This document shows, piece after piece, positions 39,490 to 64,000 of a stretch of DNA of 64,000 nt. The notes beneath the pieces were generated by a model. The model had not been told where the DNA came from, searched no databases, and worked only from the letters and a program-made list of their open reading frames with translations. Position 1 is the stretch's first letter, and every line of letters starts with the position of its first letter. Source of the stretch: Pyrocephalus nanus (Eukaryota; Chordata; Aves; Passeriformes; Tyrannidae); assembly GCA_038380795.1 (NCBI GenBank), contig CM076261.1, positions 97,362,418 to 97,426,417 of the forward strand, written 5' to 3'. Both the position numbers and the translations under genes were made by a program.

Positions 39490-39915
39490 AATTGCAACAT
39501 AAATTTATGTTCTCACAGCAGCAAATCCTCTCTGTTAGCAACACAAGATTATGTTCTTATACATAATTATAAAATAGTGCAGCATATCTTCTGTGTTAGC
39601 ACTATAAGCACCATCAGGCTGTGTTCTCACAGCTGCAGCACTTCCTCTATATCAGCATTATAAATCCCTATACCTGCAGTGTAAGGCTATGTTCTCACAG
39701 CTGCAGCATTTCCTCTATATCAGCATTATAAATCCCTATACCTGCAGTGTAAGGCCATGTTCTGATAGCTGCAGCACATCCTCTATATCAGCATTATAAA
39801 TCCCTCTACCTGCAGTGTAAGGCCGTGTTCTGATAGCTGCAGCATTTCCTCTATATCAGCATTATAAATCCCTCTACCTGCAGTGTAAGGCCGTGTTCTG
39901 ATAGCTGCAGAATTT
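39490..39915. repeat. 68-bp tandem repeat, left part
   Basis: Period 68, best seen at 39676, 39744, 39812 and 39880 (GCAGTGTAAGGC...TGTTCT...GCTGCAGCA). Copies become more diverged leftwards. It continues at 41393-41480 on the far side of a LINE fragment. Confidence 0.8.
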
Positions 39916-41392
39916 CCTCTGTCATCATGGCTGGGCTTTGGGAATGAAGATTTGGGCAGGGCTCTCCCCACGCTTGCTGCAAAGGGCACTGATGGCTGAA
40001 AAGGCCAGTGTGAGATAGACAAGTCTGGTTGCAGAAGGTGCAGCAGAAAGACTCCCTTGGTGATATTGATGAGATGTGATTCTTTCTGCGTTGTCTTTTC
40101 TCCTCCAGAGTGACCCTGCGTGTGTTCTCAAAAGCAGCAGCAGCGTTACAGATGGTGTGTCTCCAGGAATCCAGATTGGAGGCCAGGGTAGACCAATGGT
40201 GGTGATCAATATGGCCAGGGCTGAGGGATTGTTTCAGGCAGTCCTTGTATCTCCTCTTGGGGCTCCTCTCTTTGGGCAGCCAGTGGCAAGTTCCCCACAG
40301 AGCACAATCTGAGGGAGACAGTGGTCCTGCATCCTGGAGACGTGCCCTGCCCAGCACAGCTGTGTTCTCAGCAGCATGGCCTCAATGCTCGTGACTGCTG
40401 CCTGTTCAAGGACAGACGTGTTGGTCACACAATCCGTCCAGTGGATGTTTAGGATTGTATGGAGGCAGCGCTGATGGAAGCGTTCTGAGAGACACAAGTG
40501 GTGCTGGTAAATGACCCACAGTTCAGAGCCATATAAAAGAGTAGACAGTACAATGGCTCTGTAAATGCTGATCTTTGTACTTTTCTTCAGGTGTTTGTTT
40601 CGCCACACTCTTGTATGGAGTTCACCAAAAGCTCTGTATGCCTTTGCTAACCTGTTGTTTATGTCTTCATCAGTCTTGCTGTCCGAGGGGATGATGCTCC
40701 CTGGGTAATTAAACTGCTGGACTGATTTGAGCTCTGATTCATCAATGGTGATATGGGGATGATGGGAGACTTCCCGAGGTGCAGGCTGATATAAAATTCT
40801 GTTTCCTTCAAGCTGACTTCCAGCCCAAGAAGCTCATCAGCCTCTGCAAAGCAGGATGTCAAACGCTGCAGAGCTGCTTCTGTGTGGGTGATGAGGGCGG
40901 TATCATCAGAGTAAAGCAGCTCATGGACAAGATGATTTAAGGTCTCTATGTGGGCCTTCAGTCACCTTAGGTTGAAAAGGCTCCCATCAGTACGATATCT
41001 AATGTAGATACCCTTTTCATCATCGAGGTCTGCCGTGGCCCTTTGGAGCATCACGCTGAAGAATGTGAATAAAATTGGTGTGAGAACACAGCCTTGCTTC
41101 ACACCACTGGCTGTTGGAGAGGGCTCAGAAAGTGCATCAGCATATCTGACTGGTCCTGTCATGTAAGAAAAGCAACCTTTCGACTCACAGCAAGCTCCAA
41201 CAGAAACTTGGTGACATCCAGAACAAGTGGTGGACCAATCTAGCAGAAAAAAATCCAGTTATGTGCAGATAAAGGTGACTACAGGGGATTCTATGAGGTT
41301 CTGAACACAGCTGGTCCTACACGCCAGGTTCAAAGCCCTTTACTCAGTGCAGATGGCCAAATGCTTCTCACAGATAAATTTTCCATTTTGAA
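39916..41392 (-). mobile_element. Dead non-LTR retrotransposon (reverse transcriptase part)
   Basis: Minus-strand fragments of a LINE reverse transcriptase: SGVKQGCVLTPILF (about 41060-41110), an active-site YSDD at 40902-40913, TLLYGSELW (about 40510-40545) and CWAGHVSRM with a downstream GAPRG (about 40250-40350). Stops and frameshifts separate them. The sequence type is a widespread RTE/BovB-like group, but the clade is uncertain. It is not CR1. It is truncated at its 5' end near 41392 and lies inside the 68-bp repeat. Confidence 0.75.
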
Positions 41393-41480
41393 TATCCCTA
41401 TATTAGCATTATAAATCCCCATACCTGCAATATAAGGTTATGTTCTCACAGCTGCAGCACATCCTCTGTATTAGCACTGA
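41393..41480. repeat. 68-bp tandem repeat, right part
   Basis: TATTAGCATTATAAATCCCC followed by ACCTGCAATATAAGG and TTCTCACAGCTGCAGCACAT matches the left array (39490-39915). This shows the LINE fragment interrupts one array. Confidence 0.7.
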
Positions 41481-41719
41481 AAACCCCCACACCCACCGCC
41501 TGCCGTTTATGGTGGTCCAGCATCCCCTGTGGGACCAACAATGGACCCAAAACTCTTCTGATCTGAGCTGGAACCTCCCCGATTTCTGATCCTTCCCTTT
41601 GTGTTTCCCTCAGAGCACTCGCAGTTTGATTTCCAAAAGTGTTTTGACCGATGCCCACGGGCTGGGCAGGGAGGGGGCCGTGTTCCCACCCCACCGCCCC
41701 CCCTTGGCACCTCGGGTAC

Positions 41720-42660
41720 CCCGGTCCCTCTGCCCTGAACCCCTCAGCAGCCCCTGGCACCCCCGAAACCCCCAGGAACCCCCTGAACCCCTCAGCTCCT
41801 CCCAGGACCCCCCCCCCAGGACCTCTCAGGGCCCCCCAGGGCTCTCTGGCAACCACTGAGCCCCCAGCACTCCCCAGCAACCCCCCCCCCAACCCCCGTG
41901 AACCCCCTGGCACTCCCCTGAACCCCCCAGCACCCCCAGCACCCTCGTGAACCCCTCAGCACCCCCCAGCACTCCACAGGAGCCCCTGGGAACCTCTGGC
42001 ACACCCAGGCACCCCCCGGGACCCCCCAGCACCCCTTGGATCCCCCAGCACCCCTTGGATCCCCCAGCACCCCCCAAGCACTCCACAGGAGCCCCCAGCA
42101 CTCGCCAGCACTCCTCAGCACCCCCTGAACCCCCCAGCACCCCCCTGAACCCCCCAGCACCCCTTGAACCCCCCAGCACCCCTTGGATCCCCCAGCACCC
42201 CTTGGATCCCCCAGCACCCCCCAGCATTCCACAGGAGCCCCCAGCACCCCCTGGCACACCCCGGCACCCCCTGAACCCCCCAGCACCCTCGTGAACCCCC
42301 CAGCACCCCCCAGCACTCCACAGGAGCCCCCGGGACCCCCCAGCACCCCCTGAACCCCCCAGCACCCCCTGAACCCCCCAGCACCCTCGTGAACCCCTCA
42401 GCACCCCCCAGCACTCCACAGGAGCCCCTGGCCCCCCCTGGCACACCCCGGCACCCCCCAGCACCCCTTGGATCCCCCAGCATCCCCCAGCACTCCACAG
42501 GAGCCCCCCAGCACCCCCTGGCACACCCCGGCACCCCCCTGAACTCCCCAGCACTCCACAGGAGCCCCCGGCACCCCCTGGCACACCCCGGGACCCCTCG
42601 GGACCCCCCAGCACTCCACAGGAGCCCCCGGGACCCCCCAGCACCCCCGGGACCCCCCAG
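41720..42660. repeat. C-rich array CCCCCCAGCACCCCCTGAAC
   Basis: Degenerate units of 15-20 bases (CCCCAGCACCCC, CACTCCACAGGAGCCCC, TTGGATCCCCCAGCACC) over about 0.9 kb, ending at the CpG-rich segment upstream of CCDC166. Confidence 0.9.
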
Positions 42661-42663
42661 CAT

Positions 42664-42835
42664 GGGGGTCGCAGCCGGAGTTTCCCAGGGAATGGGATCC
42701 CCCGAGGAGCCCCCGCCGCGGCCCCGCCTGTCCCGTTCCCATGGACGCGGCTCCCAAACACGGGGCTCCAGCGCCAGCGGGGCCGGGGAAGCAGCTGGAA
42801 AAACCCGGGAGCAGGGAAGGTCGGTGCCTTAAAAA
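42664..42835 (+). promoter_or_regulatory. CpG-rich candidate promoter upstream of CCDC166
   Basis: A short non-repetitive CpG-dense segment (GCCGCGGCCCCGCC, GACGCGGCTCCC, CCAGCGCCAGCGGGGCCGGG), about 650 bases before the CCDC166 start codon. The next 450 bases are AT-richer and repeat-free. Position and composition are the only evidence. Confidence 0.35.
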
Positions 42836-43481
42836 TCCCAAACTTTGCACAGCCCCAACTCCGGGCTCTCCCACCGGGGATTTGGGAATTCGCTGACACT
42901 CACACGCCCCCACAAAACTGCTCATTCCCCTCCCAGATTCCACCGTCAGTGCAGCCTGAGCTGGGGGGTTGGAATGGGTTTACTCTGGTTTTTCACCCAT
43001 CTCCTGGAATTTTGCAATTTTCCCTTAAAAATCGGCACGAGTTATATTGGGAAAAGGGAATTTTTAATTGCAAATATTTATGAAAACCCTCGGACCTGAC
43101 AGTAAGTTCGTGCATAAAAAATGTTTGAAAACCCGAATCTCAATAAATTAAGGCTTAAAAATATTTAACCCCCCTGGAATCTCCTGAAACTAATGCTTAC
43201 AAAATGTTTAAAAAAACCCTAAGTTTCATTAAATTAATGGTTAAAATTGTTAGAAATCCTGAATTGCCTGAAGTTGGAGTCATAGGTACTGGTGTGGGAT
43301 GGGAGATACCGGCTTGGGATGCAGCTGCCTCCTCAAACACCAGAATCTGTCAGGGAGGAATGGGATGGAATATTTGAGCTGCCAAAAGAACCAGTTGGAA
43401 ACCCGAGGGCTGAGGGGGAAATGCACCCTCAGAACTGCTCTGTTTTCCTTCTGTTCCAGTTTTCCAGAGATCGACTGGGAT

Positions 43482-44414
43482 ATGGCATCCAAACCCAAGG
43501 GGAAAGAAGAGCCCACGGCTGCTGGGAAAACCAAGGAAGGAATGAGGAGCAAGGATGGAGAGACGGAAATAAGTGACGTGGAAAAACTCCCCCAGGAGAG
43601 GAAAGCGTACCTGCAGGAGGAATGCAGGATCCTCACGGAACACCTGGACACGTACCTGGGCAGGACAGAGCAGCTCCTGCGGGAAAGCAAATCCCTGGAA
43701 AAGGCAGCCCAGGGCACTCGGGAGCAGAGCCAGACTTTCCTGCCCTGCGGAGCAAAGCTCAGCCGGGAGCGCCAGGATCTGATCATCACCCTGAACGACC
43801 GGAATCGCCGGGATCTGGCCCAAAGCCAGGCGCAGAGGGAGCGGCTGATCCCGCAGTACGCTGGGAAGGAGCAGGAGCTGACGAGCTCCCTGAGGGACAC
43901 GGAGGCCGAGGCCTCTCAGCTGGACACGGAGCTGGAGGAGCTGGAGCCCTACAAGGACGTGCTGGCCCAGTCAGAGCTGAGGGTGAAGGAGCTGGAGAAG
44001 GAATTGCTGGTCACCAGGATACGGTGTGCCGAGGAAACCCGCAGCATCAAGAGCAGGTTCCTGCAGGAAAAGGCCGACTGCGAGCGGGAATTGCACCGGA
44101 GGATGCAGCGGCTCACCTGGAGAGCCGAGGAGGTGGCGCTGCGGGCTCTGATCCAGCACGTGGAGCAGGTGAAAGCAGAGAACAGGCGCCTGCGCCAGGA
44201 GCTGCTCGGCCTCATCCGACACTCCCAGGTCCTCAGGGACGCCAAAATCCGGCTGCAGGATCAGCAGGAGCAGCTGCTCCGGGAGAACCAGTGTGCCCAG
44301 CGGGTGGCACTGGTCACACCAGCACGGAGCCCCCGGCGCCGCCGGGACAACCTGCTGTGCCCTCCTGCCCAGGGGTGGCCACGGACCCCGGACTACCTGA
44401 GCTCGAGAAAATAA
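43482..44414 (+). CDS. CCDC166: Coiled-coil domain-containing protein 166, 310 aa
   Basis: Single continuous coding exon: ATG 43482, TAA 44412-44414. The frame stays open further upstream, but a TTCTGTTCCAG acceptor-like site at 43449-43459 lies just before this ATG, and MASKPKGKEEP matches the Lys-rich start of the family. Residues about 38-270 are heptad-rich coiled coil (DUF4515 family), with landmarks ERKAYLQEE, LNDRNRRDLAQ, LEPYKDVL, LEKELL and AENRRLRQELLGLIR aligning by eye with human CCDC166. The human protein is 439 residues; this one lacks most of the Ser/Pro-rich tail. Function is unknown. CCDC166 and PUF60 are also near neighbours on human 8q24.3, which supports orthology. Confidence 0.82.
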   Translation: MASKPKGKEEPTAAGKTKEGMRSKDGETEISDVEKLPQERKAYLQEECRILTEHLDTYLGRTEQLLRESKSLEKAAQGTREQSQTFLPCGAKLSRERQDLIITLNDRNRRDLAQSQAQRERLIPQYAGKEQELTSSLRDTEAEASQLDTELEELEPYKDVLAQSELRVKELEKELLVTRIRCAEETRSIKSRFLQEKADCERELHRRMQRLTWRAEEVALRALIQHVEQVKAENRRLRQELLGLIRHSQVLRDAKIRLQDQQEQLLRENQCAQRVALVTPARSPRRRRDNLLCPPAQGWPRTPDYLSSRK

Positions 44415-44415
44415 A
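44410..44415 (+). terminator. CCDC166: AATAAA overlapping the CCDC166 stop codon
   Basis: AATAAA at 44410-44415 contains the TAA stop (44412-44414). If used, the 3' UTR would be only about 15-30 bases. No better AATAAA is seen in the next 400 bases. Confidence 0.45.
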
Positions 44416-44526
44416 CACGGAAGCAACCAAAGCGTTTCGGCTGCTCCTTAAAGCAGGAGCTCGTTCTCCAGCACGGGATCCTGATAAGCTCGAGAGCAGC
44501 TCGGCACAGGCGCTGCTCGTCAAGGC

Positions 44527-45314
44527 CTGACGAGCATTTGGGAGCTCAGGGAGTGGCCCGAGGGGGAGGGACGGAGGGAGGCACCGCCACACGTTTCTCT
44601 CTGGGCAAACTCGTCTTTCGCTCAGGAAACCCTTTCTCTGTCCAACCGGGGGAGTTTTCCCCTGTGCCCCGCACGTCCCCGTGGCTCCCGTGGAGTTGCG
44701 GGGCGGGAATTGTGCGGGAAAAGCCGATCCCGCTGCGGAGCGTCCGCCCCATCCCGGCACCGGGGGGGTCCGGGCACGGCCTGGCCTGGGGGAGAGGCAC
44801 AGGAAAGCACAGCCGGGCCCAGCCCCGCCATGGGCAGGGACACCTCCCACCAGCCCAGGGAGCTCCAAGCCCCGTCCAACCTGGCCTGGGACACTGCCGG
44901 GGATCCAGGGGCAGCCGCAGCTGCTCTGGGCAACCTGTGCCAGGGCCTGCCCACCCTCCCAGGGAAGGATTTCTTCCCAATATCCCATCTAACCCTGTCC
45001 TCTGGCAGTGGGAAGTGATTTCCCCTTGTCCTGGCACTCCAGGCCAGTGGCCAGAGCAGGATCAGGTGGGTTAAAGTAAGAAGGAAACTCATGGGTTGTG
45101 CTAAAACCACTTCAATAATTGCAAAGAAAAGTGAAAATATTGGGAGGGAGAAGAAAAGCCCAAAAGAGAAGCAAATCCTCCCTTTGCCCCCCCAAGACCC
45201 CCCTCAGCTGCACCCCAACACCCCAGCCATGGCTCAGGGAGGGTGTCCACTGGGCTTGTCCAGTGTCCTCCTGCAGCGGGGGGTCCCCGTGCCCCCCAGG
45301 CCGTCCTGGTGACA
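44527..45314 (-). repeat. Inverted duplication, arm B (interrupted by CR1)
   Basis: Reverse complement of 35557-36032. 44527-44727 and 45055-45314 match arm A at high identity. 44728-45054 has no counterpart in arm A and contains a CR1 fragment. It begins about 110 bases after the CCDC166 stop. Confidence 0.85.
44750..45045 (-). mobile_element. CR1 LINE 3'-end fragment
   Basis: Typical antisense CR1 sequence: GGGACACCTCCCACCAGCCC, CTCTGGGCAACCTGTGCCAG and CCCAGGGAAGGATTTCTTCC. It is inserted in arm B of the inverted duplication. Confidence 0.8.
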
Positions 45315-45774
45315 GGTGTGTCCCTAAACCCTTTCCTGAGCATTTTGGGGACATCCTCCCTAAATCCCAGAGCCTCCTTCAACAGGGGACACCACACAGG
45401 GCTGCTCAATCGTTTGTGCGGCTGCTCCAGAAACCTCAGGGGTGCCAAAGACCTGAGGGCACCACAGCTGCCACGGACACAGCATCCCAACATCTGGGCA
45501 CCCCCACACCCCTTCATCCCAGCATCCCCTCATTCTGGCATCCCAAGATCCAGGCATTCTTACATCCCTGCATCCCACCACCCGTGCATCCCTTCATTCT
45601 GGCATCCCAACATCCCTTCAGCCTGCCTTCCCAACATCCCAGCAGCCCGACTCTGCTCCTGGTTGAGTGATTCCAGCCCCGGGTGGTTTCCCCCACAGTG
45701 CTGCAGGACACCCCCAAGCTCAGGAGCAACCCTCAGCTGCAGGTTTGGCTCTGAATTCCCTGCTTCCAGGACTC

Positions 45775-46045
45775 AAGGCTCACCCCACACTCCTCTGGAT
45801 TGGGGCTCCAGGCCCACCCCACATCCCTCTGGATTGGGGCTCCAGGCCCACCCCACATCCCTCTGGATTGGGGCTCCAGGCCCACCCCATATCCTTCTGG
45901 ATTGGGGCTCCAGACTCACCCCACATCCCTCTGGATTGGGGCTCCAGGCCCACCCCACATCCCTCTGGATTGGGGCTCCAGGCCCACCCCACATCCCTCT
46001 GGATTGGGGCTCCAGGCCCACCCCATATCCTTCTGGATTGGGGCT
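45775..46045. repeat. 34-bp tandem array, eight copies
   Basis: Very regular units GATTGGGGCTCCAGGCCCAC plus CCCACATCCCTCTG, with a few C/T and CATATCCTT variants. 45315-45775 before it is C-rich with CATCCCAGCATCCC repeats and no gene. Confidence 0.92.
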
Positions 46046-46302
46046 CCCTCCAAGCACCCCCAGCCCCTCCCTGCGCAGCCCCCAAGGGTGAGGTCCCCCC
46101 TGCTCCATCCCCAGCCCTTGAGGCCCATCCTGCAGGGAAAGGGCTGCTCCTGCCCTGAGGGAGCACAGGGCGGGCAGGGGAACCAGCAAGGGAACCAGTG
46201 CCAGCCCAGTGCCACACTGGTGCCAGCCCAGGCTGAGGAGGTGCCACCCCGGTGCCAGCCCCGTCACAGACACACACAGGTGACACCAACTTTGTTTGCG
46301 CT

Positions 46303-46308
46303 TTTATC
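46303..46308 (-). terminator. PUF60: Probable PUF60 polyadenylation signal (GATAAA variant)
   Basis: Minus strand GGGATAAAAGCGCAAACAAAG about 700 bases after the PUF60 stop. It is a one-base variant of AATAAA, with downstream GT-rich sequence (TTGGTGTCACCTGTGTGTGT). Confidence 0.5.
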
Positions 46309-46399
46309 CCAAGGCCCCGGGACTCCAGACCCCTGTGCCCACCCTGGAATGTCCTTTGCACACGGCTACAAAAATCCCGGGAAGCGGAGGGGGCAGGGC

Positions 46400-46925
46400 C
46401 AGGGCCTGGAGCTGAGCTCGGCCGATCCCTCGGAGCTGATCCCTTGGAGCCGATCCCTCGGAGCTGATCCCTCGGAGCTGAGTGTGGCCAATTCCCTGGA
46501 GCAGAGCTGGGCTGATCCCTCGGAGCTGAGCTCAGCTGAGCCCTGGAATTGGAGCTGGGCTCTGACCCCAGATCCAAGCTCAGCCGAGCCCTGGGATCGC
46601 TCAGGCTGGTCCCTTGGATCTGAGCTCAGCTGATTCCCGGGATCAGAGCTCGGCCAGTCCCTTGGATCTGAGCTCAGCTGATTCCTGGGATCAGAGTTGG
46701 GCCAGTCCCTCAGATCCAAGCTCAGCTGATTCCTGGGATCAGAGTTGGGCCAGTCCCTCGGATCTGAGCTCAGCTGATTCCTGGGATCAGAGCTGGGCCA
46801 GTCCCTTGGATCTGAGCTCGGCCGATTGCCCAGATCCAAGCTTGGCTGGTTCCTGGGACGAGAGCTGGGCTGATCCCGGGGACTGGAGTTGAGCCGACCC
46901 CCCAAATCCAAGCTCTGCTAATTCC
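46400..46925 (-). repeat. PUF60 3' UTR tandem repeat
   Basis: Units of roughly 46-50 bases built from GGATCTGAGCTCAGCTGATT and CCTGGGATCAGAGTTGGGCC on the + strand, with decay towards the left. It lies between the PUF60 stop (47002) and the probable poly(A) signal, so it should be part of the mRNA. Confidence 0.8.
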
Positions 46926-47001
46926 CAGGGTCAGAGTTGGGCCCATAATCCCCGGATCCGAGCTGGGGGCTGCCCCAGATCCCAGGCTGGCGCTCCCAGG
47001 C

Positions 47002-63286
<16,285 letters not shown>

Positions 63287-63549
63287 TCATGTTCCCCTCT
63301 CTCCCTGTGGGAAGAGCCATCCCAGCAAACCACTGAATGTGCTGGGCACTTACAGAGCTCCTCAACCACCTTTGTTTTCAGGGAACAGGCAGTGGGATAA
63401 TCCCCACTCCTGGCTCACACCATCCCCATCCTGCCAACAGCTCCGCTGTCCCATGTCCCCACCCATGGTCCCCTCCCACCCCTCCCTCCTGGCTCTGTCA
63501 CCCCGAGTTTTCCATGGTCCCTTTTTAGCTGCTTCTCTGAAACTTTCCC

Positions 63550-63725
63550 AAACCACAGCATCATGGAATGGTTTGGAAGCACCTCCAAGCCCATCCAGTC
63601 CCACCCCTGCCATGGCCAGGGATACCTTCCACCCTCCCAGGCTGCTCTAGCCTGGCCTTGGACACTTCCAGGGATGGGGCAGCCCCAGCTCCCCTTCCCA
63701 CCCCACCCATCCCGGGATGTGTCCC
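63550..63725 (-). mobile_element. CR1 fragment at the right edge, reverse
   Basis: CATCATGGAATGGTTTGGAA, CACCTCCAAGCCCATCCAGT and CCTTGGACACTTCCAGGGAT on +. It lies in the PUF60 intron upstream of exon 63047-63142. No PUF60 first-exon sequence is visible between here and 64000. Confidence 0.75.
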
Positions 63726-64000
63726 CTATCCTCTATTTTACAGGAACAAGGAGACTCCAGGCTTTGGGCAGCCTCCAGTTTTCCACGGGGTGTTGGGAGC
63801 GTTTCCCAGGATCAATGAACACTCCCAGCACCAATTCCTGCTCTCCAGGAGCCTGAGCAGCCTCCAGAGCTGCGGGTCTTTCCCTGAGCCCTTCAGAAAT
63901 CCATGGGACACACGGATGAGGGAACACCAGGGCAGGGAGCTGATGTGGAGCAGAGGTGGCTGGAACTGCCAACTGGGAAACTGCAGAGCACAGGGCCACA

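Noticed and set aside
43280..44426. Minus-strand frames opposite CCDC166, and the 302-residue second + frame
   Set aside because: They lack family resemblance. The CCDC166 frame aligns along its whole coiled coil with the human protein.

Overview
This window looks like a GC-rich bird microchromosome. The evidence is the many fragments of CR1 LINE 3' ends, an avian-type endogenous retrovirus, short vertebrate genes with introns filled by minisatellites, and a gene set (GPT, CCDC166, PUF60) whose human counterparts all lie on 8q24.3. No bacterial or phage features are present. Genes were read as spliced exons with GT-AG junctions and consistent phase, because few long open frames here are real; most are frames running through tandem repeats.

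Layout. 1-18.8 kb: a complete alanine aminotransferase gene (GPT, + strand, 11 coding exons, 506 residues), with long introns occupied by a different tandem array each. Two of these arrays have captured an exon edge: the 3' end of exon 5 with its splice donor, and the 5' start of exon 8 with its acceptor. 18.8-21.65 kb: repeats plus, on the minus strand, a lone exon resembling the last exon of GPT and pointing tail-to-tail at it. 21.65-33.34 kb: an AT-rich island of transposable elements, with a palindromic LTR-like element, a region I cannot classify, and a broken gammaretrovirus-like (class I) provirus on the minus strand. One of its LTRs also appears to serve as the 5' LTR of a second provirus. 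33.9-35.5 kb: a complete GPI-anchored ecto-ADP-ribosyltransferase gene (+). 35.6-45.3 kb: an inverted duplication whose arms flank a block holding a 1.75-kb octamer array, a dead LINE inserted in a 68-bp repeat, and CCDC166 (+). 46.3-63.1 kb and beyond the right edge: PUF60 on the minus strand. Ten coding exons are present, including a 51-nt microexon; only the first roughly 37 residues lie outside.

The genes do not form a pathway. GPT is amino-acid metabolism, PUF60 is splicing and transcription, CCDC166 is a coiled-coil protein of unknown function, and the ADP-ribosyltransferase is a cell-surface or immune-type enzyme. The most unusual signals are the splice-site-bearing exon fragments amplified inside GPT introns, the convergent GPT-like terminal exon, the Q-Q-E active-site change in the ADP-ribosyltransferase, and the inverted duplication with a CR1 inserted in one arm only.
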